Origin: CAVOJY01 sp963696405 | GTDB taxonomy: Bacteria; Chloroflexota; Limnocylindria; Limnocylindrales; CSP1-4 | NCBI GenBank assembly: GCA_963696405.1 | Contig: CAVOJY010000002.1 | Coordinates: 354,471 to 418,470, forward strand | DNA: 64,000 bases | Direction of reading: 5' to 3' | Shown: piece by piece, positions 49,294 to 58,302 of the stretch | Position numbering within the stretch: position 1 is the first letter of the stretch | Layout of the letters: every line of letters starts with the position of its first letter | The notes under the pieces: model-generated | What the model saw: the letters and a program-made list of their open reading frames with translations, nothing else | The model's database searches: none | Told to the model about the DNA's origin: nothing | Position numbers and translations under genes: made by a program

Positions 49294-49920
49294 ATGACCG
49301 ACCTCGCTGCCCTCACCGCCGCCGTGGAGGCCGGTGACCGCAAGACCGCGGTGACGGTCACCCAGGCGGCCATCGACGACGGTCTCCCGCCCCAGGCCAT
49401 CCTCGATGCCATGACCAAGGCCATGGAGGTGGTGGGCGGCAAGTTCAGCCGAAACGAGCTCTACGTCCCCGAGATGCTCATCAGCGCGCGGGCCATGAAG
49501 GAGTCCACCGCGCTCCTGGAGCCCCTGTTGGTGAAGGCCGGCATCAAGCCCCTCCATACCGCGGTCATCGGCACCACCAAGGGCGACCTCCACGACATCG
49601 GCAAGAACCTGGTGGGCATGATGTGGAAGGGCGCCGGCATCGCCATCGTGGACCTCGGCACCAACGTCAGCGCCGAGCAGTTCGTGGCCGCGGCGAAGGA
49701 GCACTCCGCCTCCCTCATCGGGGTCTCCGCCCTCCTCACCACCACCATGGTGGGCATGAAGGCGGTGGTGACCGCGGTCCGCGAGGCCGGTCTCCAGACC
49801 AAGGTCCTCGTCGGTGGGGCACCCCTCACCCCCGAGTTCGCCGCATCGATCGGGGCCGACGGCTACGCCCCCGATGCGGCCAGCGCGGTGGACGTGGCCA
49901 AGGGGTTGCTGGGGGCGTAG
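49294..49920 (+). CDS. Corrinoid (cobalamin-binding) protein of the MtbC/MttC family
   Basis: 208 aa, intact. The N-terminal helical cap (B12-binding_2) spans about residues 1-85 with GKFSRNELYVPEMLISARAM. The Rossmann-like cobalamin domain has TTKGDLHDIGKNLVGMM (the DxHxxG lower-ligand motif, with His), GVSALLTTTMVGMKAV and VLVGGAPLTPEFAASIGADG. It carries the methyl group between an MttB-type and a second methyltransferase. CAGGAGG precedes the ATG. It lies two genes after the MttB homolog and about 10 kb before the UroD-type protein. A RamA-type reactivase, expected to keep the cobalt reduced, is not in the window. Confidence 0.93.
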   Translation: MTDLAALTAAVEAGDRKTAVTVTQAAIDDGLPPQAILDAMTKAMEVVGGKFSRNELYVPEMLISARAMKESTALLEPLLVKAGIKPLHTAVIGTTKGDLHDIGKNLVGMMWKGAGIAIVDLGTNVSAEQFVAAAKEHSASLIGVSALLTTTMVGMKAVVTAVREAGLQTKVLVGGAPLTPEFAASIGADGYAPDAASAVDVAKGLLGA

Positions 49921-49929
49921 AGGAGGGGG

Positions 49930-49948
49930 GAGAGGGGGAGCTCCTCTC
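49930..49948 (+). terminator. Weak hairpin after the corrinoid-protein gene
   Basis: GAGAGG, a 7-nt loop, CCTCTC: 6 pairs, 10 nt after the stop. No U tract follows, and it merges into the ribosome site of the next gene. Confidence 0.25.
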
Positions 49949-49965
49949 GAAAGGATGTGTCGGGA

Positions 49966-50748
49966 ATGGATCGCACTGCCCAACTGACCGCGTCGGACTA
50001 CTACCTGGTCGAGTCCACGCGTGAGTGGCCCAGAAGGTTTCCCGGGGGTGTCGTCCACGAGGAGGACGGACTCCTGCTCGTCGCCGGGACTACCACGGAT
50101 CTCAGCTATCTTGTTCGAACGGGTACGCAGCCCGCCCCGTCCGCGACAGCAACGCTGGAGCGGGCGGCATCATTCTTCGGCCCGCTCGGGGTGGGCTACT
50201 CGGTGATCACACGGCGACATGCGGACGCGGATCTGGAGCAGGCCCTCGAGGCTGCGGGCTATCAGCTGACGGGTGATCGACCCGCCATGATCCTCGAGCA
50301 CGCGGTGGAAGAGAAGGCCGTTGCACCCGGGACAGTGGTGCGTCGGGTCCAGGACGTGCAGGGGATGTCGGACTTTGCGTTGATCGCGTCCGAGGCGATG
50401 CCGGATTGGGCCGGAGTGGCGCTCGCCATCTTCGGCGAGCCGTTCAGCCTGTTTGGCATGCCGAACGCGATCGGCTACGTCGCCTACGTGGACGGCCAAC
50501 CCGCATCTGTGGCGATGGTCCTCGTGGTTGGCTCGGTGGCTGGCATTGACTGGGTCGCCACTCGCCACGAGTACCGCGGACGTGGCCTGGGGGAAGCGGT
50601 GACTCGCGCGTCGGTCAACGCAGGCTTCGAGCTCGGCGCCCGCATCTCCGCCCTGCAGGCCGAGCCGAAGGCCGAGTCGCTCTACCGCCGCGTGGGCTTC
50701 ATATCCGTGTCGAGCTACCGCTGGTACGCATCCCCCAGCGCGGGCTGA
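49966..50748 (+). CDS. GNAT-family N-acetyltransferase
   Basis: 260 aa, intact. The C-terminal GNAT domain shows AIGYVAYVDGQPASVAMVL (strands 3-4), the acetyl-CoA loop in ATRHEYRGRGLGEAVTRASV (R-x-x-G-x-G/A) and SLYRRVGFISVSSYRWY. The N-terminal roughly 110 residues are a divergent GNAT-like half. Its acceptor is unknown. The ATG at 49966 was chosen; a GTG three codons upstream is possible but lies too close to the AAAGGA site. A degraded copy of its C-terminal half lies at about 56148-56540. Confidence 0.8.
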   Translation: MDRTAQLTASDYYLVESTREWPRRFPGGVVHEEDGLLLVAGTTTDLSYLVRTGTQPAPSATATLERAASFFGPLGVGYSVITRRHADADLEQALEAAGYQLTGDRPAMILEHAVEEKAVAPGTVVRRVQDVQGMSDFALIASEAMPDWAGVALAIFGEPFSLFGMPNAIGYVAYVDGQPASVAMVLVVGSVAGIDWVATRHEYRGRGLGEAVTRASVNAGFELGARISALQAEPKAESLYRRVGFISVSSYRWYASPSAG

Positions 50749-50797
50749 GACTGGCGGCACGCCGCCCAGTGGTCGAATGCGGCCTCAGGGACGATAT

Positions 50798-50803
50798 ACA
50801 ATC
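50798..50803 (+). promoter_or_regulatory. -10 box TACAAT ahead of the SMP-30 gene
   Basis: TATACAAT, the best -10 match in this part of the window, lies just before the first SMP-30 codons. It may start a leaderless message, but the start codon there is obscured by sequence errors. Confidence 0.45.
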
Positions 50804-50809
50804 GAGAGG

Positions 50810-51775
50810 TACGCATCCAGCCGCTGAACTGTTCGCCGAGCAGCAGCCGTCACCCGAAGGACCAGTGGCGGGTCCCGGCGGCTGGATCCTGAACGTCGTG
50901 AGTTTCACGGCCCCCGACAAGGATTGGACAGGCCGCGGGGAGGGGACATCTCGGCCACCCACGTGTCGAGGCCCCTGGCGACGCATCGGGTCTTCACGAC
51001 ATCCACTCCGCAAGTGGAGGGGATCCCTGCCGCCCTTGCCTTCGGCCCCGATGGCTGCCTCTACGTGACCGATGAGGGCCGTCGCTCGATCATCCGCGTT
51101 GCTCCCGATGGCGTACAGAGCGACTTCATTTCCACCTTCGAAGAACAGCCCATCAACGGACCCAACGATCTGTCGTTCGACCCCGACGGCAACCTGTTCT
51201 TCACCGACCCCTGGGGGAGCTCCCCGACGACCTCATCGGCCGGGTCTTCGGTTACGAGTGGGCCACCGGCACGCTGCACCGTATTGACGAGGGGATGGCA
51301 TTCCCGAACGGCATCGTGGTCCGCGACGGCCGACTCTACGTTGCCGAGACATTCACCAACATGATCTGGGTCTACGATGTGACGGGTCCTGGCCGGGCAT
51401 CCGGGAAGACCGAGTTCTGCCGAATGCCAGAGTGTGCCCGACAGCCCGGTCCGCTGGGAGGGCCAGTCGCTTGTGGGTCCGGACGGGATGGCGTTCGACG
51501 CCGCGGGCAATCTGTACGCGACCCACATCGGCTCGGGCGACGTGATCGTCTACGACCCCGATGGACGTCAGATCGATGCTATCCCCAGCGGGGGTACGAC
51601 ACCCACGAACGTCTGCTTCGGCGGTCCCGGGTACGACGAGCTCTACGTGACGGTGGACGACACAGCGTCCGTGGTCCGTTTCGACCTTGGCGTGCCCGGC
51701 CACAGACTCAGCTTCTGCCCGTCCCTCGTCCAGGACCACCTGTGGGCCCGGATGCTGCCCCAGGTGCCCATCTGA
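50810..51775 (+). CDS. SMP-30/gluconolactonase-family protein, frameshifted, start unresolved
   Basis: About 315 aa. Propeller motifs run in order: SPEGPVAGPGGWILNVVSF (the Glu of EGP is a metal ligand), LAFGPDGCLYVTDEGRRSII, PINGPNDLSFDPDGNLFFTD (metal-binding GPNDL), RIDEGMAFPNGIVVRDGRLY, GPDGMAFDAAGNLYATHIGS and GGTTPTNVCFGG. Frame changes occur near 50937, 51228 and 51430. The second is explained by a missing C in a C run. Such enzymes hydrolyse sugar lactones, here perhaps xylono- or arabinono-lactone, fitting the pentose setting. No ATG or GTG lies before the EGP motif in frame, so the start given is approximate. Confidence 0.8.
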
Positions 51776-51795
51776 TCCCGAGAGGAGACGAAGAC

Positions 51796-52303
51796 ATGAT
51801 TCCGCCTGCGAAGCCCTATCGCATCACCCAGATCTGCGTCGTGGTGAAGGACCTCGACGAGGCGATGGCGAACTACCACGGTCTCCTGGGCTGGGGTCCC
51901 TGGAACGTCTACGAGTACGAGCCCCCGCTCCTCACGGATACGCCACCTCCATGGCCAACCACAGGACTACACGTTCGCCTCGGCCGAGTGCCAGGTGCAG
52001 CCGGGCCTGGTGGTCGAGCTGATCCAGCCGCTCGAGGGCCCCTCCATCTACAAGGAGCACCTGGCCAAGTACGGGGAGGGCATCCAGCACGTCGCCATCA
52101 TGATGCCCACCATGGGCGAGGCCGACGTACCGCGGGAGCACTTCGCCCAGAACGGCGTTGCCGTCTCCATGGAGGGGAGGCTGGGCGACAACTGCTACTT
52201 CTACTACCTGGAGACCGAGCGGCAGCTCAAGTTCGTGCTGGAGTCCGGGTGTGACGCCGAACAGGTGGTGGACGCGGTTCGCCAGTATCCCCCCGCCAGC
52301 TAG
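51796..52303 (+). CDS. VOC/glyoxalase-superfamily protein, one frameshift
   Basis: About 168 aa after removing one base (length 3n+1). ITQICVVVKDLDEAMANYHG and LLGWGPWNVYEY form the first beta-alpha-beta-beta-beta unit. After a shift near 51935, DYTFASAECQVQPGLVVELI and GEGIQHVAIMMPTMGEADV form the second. The His in HVAIM and the Glu in VVELIQP are likely metal ligands. The closest recognisable relatives are methylmalonyl-CoA epimerase-like and dioxygenase-like VOC proteins. GAGGAG precedes the ATG. It lies 45 nt before the E1-alpha gene and may work with the TPP-dependent complex. Substrate unknown. Confidence 0.75.
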
Positions 52304-52348
52304 CCGCTGCCGGCGGCAGCCTCGAGGACGCTGAAAGGAGGCACGCCC

Positions 52349-53343
52349 ATGACGGCCATCGCCGAGCGATCTGCCACGGCCCTCGACCGGGAGGTCCTGC
52401 TGCGGGCCTACCGCACCATGCGCACGATCCGCGAGTTCGAGGACCGGGCCCACCGCGAGTACGCCACCGGAGCCATGCCCGGCTTCATCCACCTGTACGC
52501 CGGGGAGGAGGCCATCGCCACCGGGGTGTGCCTCCACCTGCGAAGAGACGACCGCATCGCCAGCACCCACCGCGGCCACGGCCACTGCATCGCCAAGGGG
52601 GTCGACGTGCACGGCATGATGGCCGAGCTCTATGGCCAGGCGCACCGGCACCTGCCGGGGCAAGGGCGGCTCGATGCACATCGCCGACCTTGACCTGGGC
52701 ATGCTGGGGGCCAACGGCATCGTGGGCGGCGGACCGCCGCTCGCCTGTGGCGCCGCCCTGGCGGCGAAGCAGAAGGGCACCGACGCGGTGGCCGTGGCCT
52801 TCTTCGGTGACGGTGGCTCCAACCAGGGCACCACCCACGAGAGCCTCAACCTGGCCTCGGTCTGGAAGCTGCCGGTGATCTTCGTGGCCGAGAACAACGG
52901 CTACGCCGAGACGGTGGCCAGCTCCCACTTCGTCGCGGGCACCTACCCGCAGCGGGCGGCCGGCTTCGGGATGCCCGGGGTGAGCGTGGACGGCCACGAC
53001 TTCTTCGCCGTCTACGAGGCCGCCGGGGAGGCCGTCCGGCGGGCCCGGGCGGGCGAGGGACCCAGCCTCATCGAGTGCACCGTGGGCCGCTACTACGGCC
53101 ACCAGGAGGGCGACACCCAGACCTACCGCCCCAAGGGGGAGGGCCGGCAGCTGCGCAAGACCCGCGACTGCCTGGCCGGCTTCGCCGCCCGGGTCACCGC
53201 CGAGGGGCTCCTCGCCGCCCGCGGACCTGGCGGCCATCGACGCGGAGGTGGCCGAGCTCATCGACGACGCCGTGCGCGAGGCGCTGGCCGCCCCGGAGCC
53301 CGAGCCGGCCGACCTTCTCACCGACGTCTACGTCTCCTACTGA
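52349..53343 (+). CDS. TPP-dependent 2-oxo acid/acetoin dehydrogenase E1 component, alpha subunit, two frameshifts
   Basis: 330 aa after removing two bases (length 3n+2). Motifs: YRTMRTIREFEDRAHREYAT, AGEEAIATGV, STHRGHGHCIAKG, the conserved GTCRGKGGSMHI segment, and the TPP-binding GDG...NN in FFGDGGSNQGTTHES and FVAENNGYAE. SVDGHDFFAVYEAA and YYGHQEGD follow. Shifts are +1 near 52655 and 53219. AAAGGAGG precedes the ATG. The operon E1-alpha, E1-beta, lipoyl protein resembles acetoin dehydrogenase (AcoAB) or pyruvate dehydrogenase; the GHQEGD type favours the acetoin/AcoA group weakly. Confidence 0.88.
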
Positions 53344-53358
53344 GCGGGGAGCGCGAGG

Positions 53359-54376
53359 ATGACACGCACCATCAGCTACCGGCAGGCCATCAACGAGGCG
53401 CTCGATCAGGAGATGGCCCGCGACGAGACCGTCCTGCTCATCGGCGAGGATGTCGCCGGCGGCACCGGCTCCATGGGCGAGATGGACGCCTGGGGCGGCG
53501 CCGAGGGGGTCACCAAGGGCCTCTGGGGCAAGTACGGCGACCGGGTCATGGACACCCCCATCAGCGAGTCGGCCTTCATCGGTGCGGCCATCGGGGCGGC
53601 CTCCTGCGGGATGCGCCCGGTGGTGGAGCTCATGTACATGGACTTCTGGGGGGTCTGCAGCGACCAGATCGCCAACCAGGCCGCCAAGTTCCGCTACATG
53701 TTCGGGGGCAAGTCGCGCACCCCGGTGGTCATCCGCACCATGATGGGGGCGGGCCAGCGCGGGGCGGCCCACCACTCGGGCACCTACTACTCCATCTACA
53801 CCCACATCCCGGGCCTCAAGGTGGTGGTGCCCTCCTCGCCCTACGACGCCAAGGGTCTGCTCATCACCGCCATCCGCGACGACGACCCGGTCATCTTCTG
53901 CGAGCACAAGATCATGTACGCCGATAAGGGCGAGGTGCCCGCGGAGCCCTACACCATCCCCTTCGGCCAGGCCAACGTGGTGCGCCCAGGGCAGCGACCT
54001 CACCATCGTGGCCCTCTCCAAGATGGTGACCTTCGCCGCCGAGGCCGCCGAGGCACTGGCCGCCGACGGCATCTCCGCGGAGGTCATCGACCCGCGCACC
54101 ATCTCCCCGCTCGACGAGGCGACCATCCTGGGGAGCGTGGAGAAGACCGGGCGCCTGGTGGTGGTCGACGAGGCCAACCCCCGCTGCGGCATGGCCGCCG
54201 ACATCGCCGCCCTCGCCGCGCAGAAGGCCTTCGGGGCCCTGCGCGGCGCCGGTCGAGCTGGTCACCGCGCCGCACACCCCGGTGCCCTTCAACCCTATGC
54301 TCGAGGACCTCTACATCCCGAGCCCGGCCCGCATCACCGAGGCGGCCCGCCGGGCCGTGCGGGTGGTCGCCGGTGA
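53359..54376 (+). CDS. TPP-dependent dehydrogenase E1 component, beta subunit, frameshifted
   Basis: About 338 aa. YRQAINEALDQEMARDETVL, LIGEDVAGGTGSMGEMDAWG, RVMDTPISESAFIGAAIGAA, FWGVCSDQIANQAAKFRYMF and HHSGTYYSIYTHIPGLKVVV form the pyrimidine-binding half. After a +1 near 53985, SDLTIVALSKMVTFAAEAAE and VIDPRTISPLDEATI follow, then, after another near 54250, VELVTAPHTPVPFNPMLEDL. A third change near 54350 restores the frame of the TGA that overlaps the lipoyl-protein GTG (GTGA). It starts 15 nt after the alpha-subunit stop. Together they decarboxylate a 2-oxo acid or cleave acetoin and pass the acyl unit to lipoate. Confidence 0.88.
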
Positions 54377-54822
54377 GCGGCCAGCGGATCCACCCGGTCA
54401 GCGTGCCCAAGTGGGGCCTCTCCATGACCGAGGGCACCGTGCGGGCCTGGCTGGTCGAGGAGGGCGCCGCGGTCGAGTCGGGCGACGAGCTGCTCGATCT
54501 GGAGACCGAGAAGGCGGTGGGCCAGGTGGAGGCCTTCGCCAGCGGGGTGCTCCGCCGCCGGCTCGCGGGCGAGGGCGCCACCCTGCCCATCGGCGGGCTC
54601 CTCGGGGTCATCGCCGAGGCGGACGTCACCGACGAGGAGATCGACGCGTTCGTGAGCAGTATCCAGCGAGGTGAGGGGCCGATACGAAGTGAAGAGGGGG
54701 GAGTGGAGGAAGATGGAAGTGGGGCTACTAGACCGCGATCGACGAGCCGGATCCAGGGAGGCGATGGTGGGATGGGACGCATCGGGAGCTCCTGGCCGCG
54801 GAGGATCGTCCGGGTGTTGTGA
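54373..54822 (+). CDS. Stand-alone lipoyl-domain protein (short E2 component)
   Basis: 149 aa as read. Residues 5-80 are a biotinyl/lipoyl domain: HPVSVPKWGLSMTEGTVRAW, GDELLDLETEKAVGQVEAFA with the lipoyl lysine in ETEKA, and GATLPIGGLLGVIAEADV. A short acidic tail follows (TDEEIDAFVSSIQRGEG); text after about residue 105 is low-complexity and probably garbled. No E1-binding domain or catalytic acyltransferase core follows, and the opposing gene begins its 3' end at once. So either the E2 core is elsewhere, or this is a bare carrier protein. GTG start overlapping the E1-beta stop. Confidence 0.75.
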   Translation: MSGQRIHPVSVPKWGLSMTEGTVRAWLVEEGAAVESGDELLDLETEKAVGQVEAFASGVLRRRLAGEGATLPIGGLLGVIAEADVTDEEIDAFVSSIQRGEGPIRSEEGGVEEDGSGATRPRSTSRIQGGDGGMGRIGSSWPRRIVRVL

Positions 54823-55977
54823 AGCATCTTCCGCGCGACGCGCGTGTTGCCGTGAACATCGGACAGCGGGAACTCACCATCCTCGAGCGTACAGAGAGCG
54901 ACGTCCGCGCAGGCACCCGGCTGCAGTGTCCCGATCTGATCCTCCATGCCGAGCAACTCGGCTGGGCGAATGGTCGTGGCCCGGACGACATCCGTGAGCG
55001 ACATGCCGAGGTGCAGGAACTTGCTCATCGCGGTCAGAAGCGTGAATGCTGGCGACCCATCGCCCTTCACCCGCGCCACCACGTCGACCCTGTCGCGCCC
55101 CCCTCAGGTTCGAGGAGGTTGGGCCCCGGCAGGCTGATCTGGTGCAGGTCGGTCGAGATGACGTCAGGCAAGAACCCGGCCGCGACCAGCGCCTCCGCGC
55201 TCTCGAAGGAGAACGATCCGGCGCCGTGGCCATGTCGAAGATCACTCCCCGCTCGCGGGCAAGACGAGCCGCCTCGAGCAGCAGGCCATCGTCGCTCACG
55301 ATCTTCTCGCTTGCCCCCGTGAACGAGTGGGTCACGATGTCGCCCGGCCTGAGCAGGGCCAGCACGTCCTCGATCCGGCGGGGGCGCCATGCAGATGTGA
55401 CACATGACCGGGAGGCCACAGGCATCGGCGGCCTGCAATGCACGCCTCAGCGGCTCAAGGCCCTGGTAGCCGACCGCGTCGGTTCCCATCCGCGTCTTGA
55501 CGCCCACGACGATGTCATGGTTCGCTTCGGCGACCCTCCGGAAGAGGTCGACGTCGCACGCCTCCAGGTTGCAGTACTCCTCGTTGTTGAGTCCGGAGAG
55601 CCCCACGTACGAGATGTTCATGAAGGCGAGCACGTGAAGAGGAGTCGTGTCCACGATGAACTCGCGGAAGCCCGGCAGCGAGAAGGCGCCTGCCGACCCG
55701 GCATCGACCCACGTCGTCACGCCGGTCCGGCAGGCAATGCTCTCGGCGTCGATTCCGAAGTAGCCGACCCCCCGGAAGATGTGCGTGTGCAGGTCGACGA
55801 GACCCGGCGTGACGTACTGCGCCTGAGGCATCGATCACACGGGCCGCGGACTCGGCGGGGATATCCCGATCCACCGCGGCGATGCGATCGCGCCGGATAG
55901 CTATGTCGGCCCTGCCGTCGATCCCCTGCGCGGGATCAACAACGTGACCCCCCTTGACCAGCACGTCGAAATCGCAT
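54728..55977 (-). CDS. Amidohydrolase/deacetylase-family metallohydrolase (dihydroorotase-like), frameshifted
   Basis: About 410 aa. LVKGGHVVDPAQGIDGRADI, then YVTPGLVDLHTHIFRGVGYF (HxH metal pair), GVTTWVDAGSAGAFSL, NHDIVVGVKTRMGTDAVGY (carboxylated Lys), LPVMCHIC, GDIVTHSFTGASEK, DVISTDLHQISLPGPN (catalytic Asp) and TIRPAELLGMEDQIGTLQPG. This set fits the cyclic-amide/N-acyl-amino-acid hydrolase group often called amidohydrolase/deacetylase metallohydrolases. Frame changes occur near 55968, 55826, 55390, 55230 and 55095. The ATG at 55977 gives MRF-DVLVKGG after one correction. The end near 54728 is where a TAG falls in the adjacent frame. It converges on the lipoyl-protein gene. Substrate unknown. 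Confidence 0.78.
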
Positions 55978-56147
55978 GCTCAGACTCCCGACTTGCGGGA
56001 TGCGGCAAGCGCGTTGTCACGCCCGCACGTCAATCGCTCTCCAACTGCCTCGGCCGGCCTCGGGAACCGAGTGTCTGGCCGGCTCCCCTGGACGCTACCG
56101 GTTCGCGCCGCCCTCCCGCAGATGAAGGCCCAGGTTTCCAACATGTG
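55978..56147. other. Non-coding or unreadable spacer upstream of the amidohydrolase gene
   Basis: 170 nt. It holds two small hairpins (CTTGC..GCAAG near 56000 and CTCGG-GAA-CCGAG near 56070). No gene is recognisable. It should contain the promoter of the minus-strand amidohydrolase gene, but no clear -10 box is seen. Confidence 0.35.
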
Positions 56148-56540
56148 ATCGTGTCATCGGGGTGGTGGGCCGGCGTCACCGACGTGGGCGAGCCGGCATT
56201 TGGCCAGCAAGCACGCCACGGTCCCTTCGCCGACCCCTGCGCCAGGAGTCCCCCTCCCCCACCCTCCCCCGCCCAACCCCTCCCTTCTCTCCCGAGACCC
56301 TACCCCCTCCGCTCCCCCCACCCACAGCCCCCCCCCCCGTCTCTCAACACCTCCCTCACGTCTTCGACTCTCCTCCCCCCCCTCCCCCCCCGACGCCCGG
56401 GCGCTGGTACGCGCGTCGTGAGCAACGCGGGCTTCGATCTCGGAGCTCGCCTGATCGCGCTCTGCGCTGGGGGAACCCAGAGACAGTCTACCGTCGGGGT
56501 CGGGTACATTCCCGTCACGCGGTTCCGCTGGTGGGGGAAG
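56148..56540 (+). pseudogene. Degraded GNAT acetyltransferase copy interrupted by a C-rich tract
   Basis: The 5' part, read as VIVSSGWWAGVTDVGEPAFG, matches the DWAGVALAIFGEPFSLFG region of the GNAT gene at 49966. The 3' part, SNAGFDLGARLIALCAGG and then, with indels, VGYIPVTRFRWW, matches its VNAGFELGARISALQAE and VGFISVSSYRWY. The section between, which should encode the acetyl-CoA loop, is a C-rich low-complexity tract. No N-terminal half is found. It is therefore a divergent paralog fragment, or a real gene whose middle was mis-assembled. Confidence 0.6.
56248..56391 (+). repeat. C-rich low-complexity tract
   Basis: 144 nt with only about ten G, made of short C runs broken by T, A and CT. 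The longest run is 11 C at 56328-56338. It occupies the place where a conserved GNAT core should be. It is unlike any other sequence here except a short CCCCCGGTCTCTCCCCCC patch near 63097. Confidence 0.8.
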
Positions 56541-56792
56541 ACCCGGCTCGGATGAGGGAATCACCGATCGGTCGGCCCGCAGATGATGGGTGCAGGCGCA
56601 TGTGCCGGTTCTCCTGGGCAGCACGATGGGTCGATCCATGGCGGGTGAATGGTCGAACGCCGGTCCTGGGGAACTCGAGTAACTGGCCGACTCGTTCCGG
56701 TTTGGGCGCTGCGTGCGCCGGCCGGGTCCGGCGGAGGTGTTTGCCGCGGCCTGCGGTCGTGGCTGACGGCGAGTGGACGGAGGGAGCGAGCG
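56541..56792. other. Gap before the first DUF4038 gene
   Basis: 252 nt. No gene is recognisable and no strong hairpin or -10 box stands out. GGAGGG near 56780 is the ribosome site for the ATG at 56793. Confidence 0.35.
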
Positions 56793-58088
56793 ATGACCAA
56801 CAACGTGACTGCAGCGAGCCCGGCCTACCCCTTTTCGGTTGGGCCTACCGGGCGGTATCTCGTGGATCGGCGGAGTGATCCCTTCCTGATGGTCGGCGAC
56901 GCGGCATGGTCGATCTTCGTGAGCCTGACCAAGGACGAGGCCGTGCGGTACCTCGACGACCGGCAGCACCTGGCTTCAACACCCTGCTGGTCAACCTCCT
57001 CGAGTACTGCTTCTCGCCGACCCGCCGCGCAACCGCTACGGGGAGGAACCGTTCACGACGCCCGGCGACTTCGGCACTCCCAATCCGGCCTACTTCGACC
57101 ACGCTCGGTGGGTCATGGAGCGCGCCGTCGAGCGCGGATTGCTCGTGCTGCTGACCGCTGCCTAGCCCGGGTACGCCCACGCCGGATGGCCAGGATCCCC
57201 CTTCCTCTACGAGGGCTGCGCCAGCGAGATCCTCCGGAACGGCCACGACGGCTGCCGCGCCTACGGGCGCTTCGTCGGCGGGCGCTTCGGCGACCTCGAC
57301 AACATCCTGTGGGTGATGGGCGGCGATCGCGACCCGGGCGACCTTCGGCTCGAGATTGACCAGATGGCAGAGGGGATCCGGGAGGCCGATCCGCGCCACC
57401 TGCTCACCGCCCATTGCGCCCCGGAGTCGGTCCCCGCTGATGTCTACCGCGGGTCATCCTGGCTCACGGTCAACAACACCTACAGCTACGGCATCGTCCA
57501 CGCCAAGCTCTACGCCGACTACGCCCATCTGCCGACGATGTCCTCTTCCTCATGGAGTCAACCTACCAGAACGAGCACACCGCCAGCGAGGTGCAGCTCC
57601 GGCGACCGGCCTACTGGTCCGTCCTGCGCAGGGGGTTTGGCCACGTCTTCGGGTGCACACCGATCTGGCCGTTCGAAACCGGTTGGGAGGCGGCTCTCGA
57701 CCTGCCCCGATCGCCGGCGTCAGCCACTTCGCCGAGGCTTTCCCGGGCGCCGCTGGTGGGATCTCGTGCCCGAGCCGGGCGTCGGCGTCAGCTACGGCGC
57801 GAGCTGGCAGGGAAAGCGGCTCGTGGTTGGCGGGCTCGGGGAATCGCGCGGCCTTGACTTCTGCGCCGCCGGGAAGACGCCGGGAGGGTGACTTGGCGAT
57901 GGCGTACCTGCCGACGCCCCGCCGGCTGACCCTCGACCTGTCGCTGGTGCCGGCCGGCGAGCGCGCCTTTCGTGGTTCGACCCGATCCGCGGTGGCTGGA
58001 CGACGGCGGCGAACGGCCGGACGTCCGCGGGTGCTGAGGTGGATCCCACGGCCCCCAGGACTGGCTTCTCGCGATTGAAGCTGCGTGA
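56793..58088 (+). CDS. DUF4038 (apiosidase-like) glycoside hydrolase with C-terminal collagen-binding-like domain; frameshifts and an in-frame TAG
   Basis: About 430 aa. SVGPTGRYLVDRRSDPFLMV, GDAAWSIFVSLTKDEAVRYL and, after a shift, GFNTLLVNLLEY form the start of the DUF4038 TIM barrel. AYFDHARWVMERAVERGLLV, GRFGDLDNILWVMGGDRDPG, SSWLTVNNTYSYGIVHAKLY and YWSVLR continue it. The last roughly 70 residues (MAYLPTPRRLTLDLSLVPAG, FDPIRGGWTTA) are a putative collagen-binding domain. TAG at 57163-57165 interrupts LLTAA-PGYAHAGWP where relatives have an aromatic residue. Frame changes occur near 56968, 57037, 57545, 57640, 57720, 57970 and 58060. No signal peptide. It likely acts on plant-type side-chain sugars. 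The ATG has GGAGGG upstream. Confidence 0.72.
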
Positions 58089-58302
58089 GGCCCTCTGGGC
58101 AGGGGTCGCGGCCGGGACCACGGAAGGGGGTGATGTGGCCGGCGGCCTGACAGGGTGGAAACGCGTCCGGACGGCGCTCGCCCCGGGAGCCTCCGGGGTG
58201 TCCCGGTACGGGAGAGGGTGGTCGGCCCGTCCGAGGTCCGGACAAGGGAGTGGACGAGGCGGGCTCAGGCGATGCAGACTCGGGGTGAGTAGGGAGGACA
58301 CG
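58089..58302. other. Gap between the DUF4038 and GH13 genes
   Basis: 214 nt. No recognisable gene. AGGGAGG at 58291-58297 is the probable ribosome site for the downstream ATG. No promoter box stands out. Confidence 0.35.

Noticed and set aside
56248..56391. The C-rich tract as a regulatory i-motif or G-quadruplex element
   Set aside because: It sits inside the core of a GNAT copy, not in a promoter, and sequence noise explains it better.
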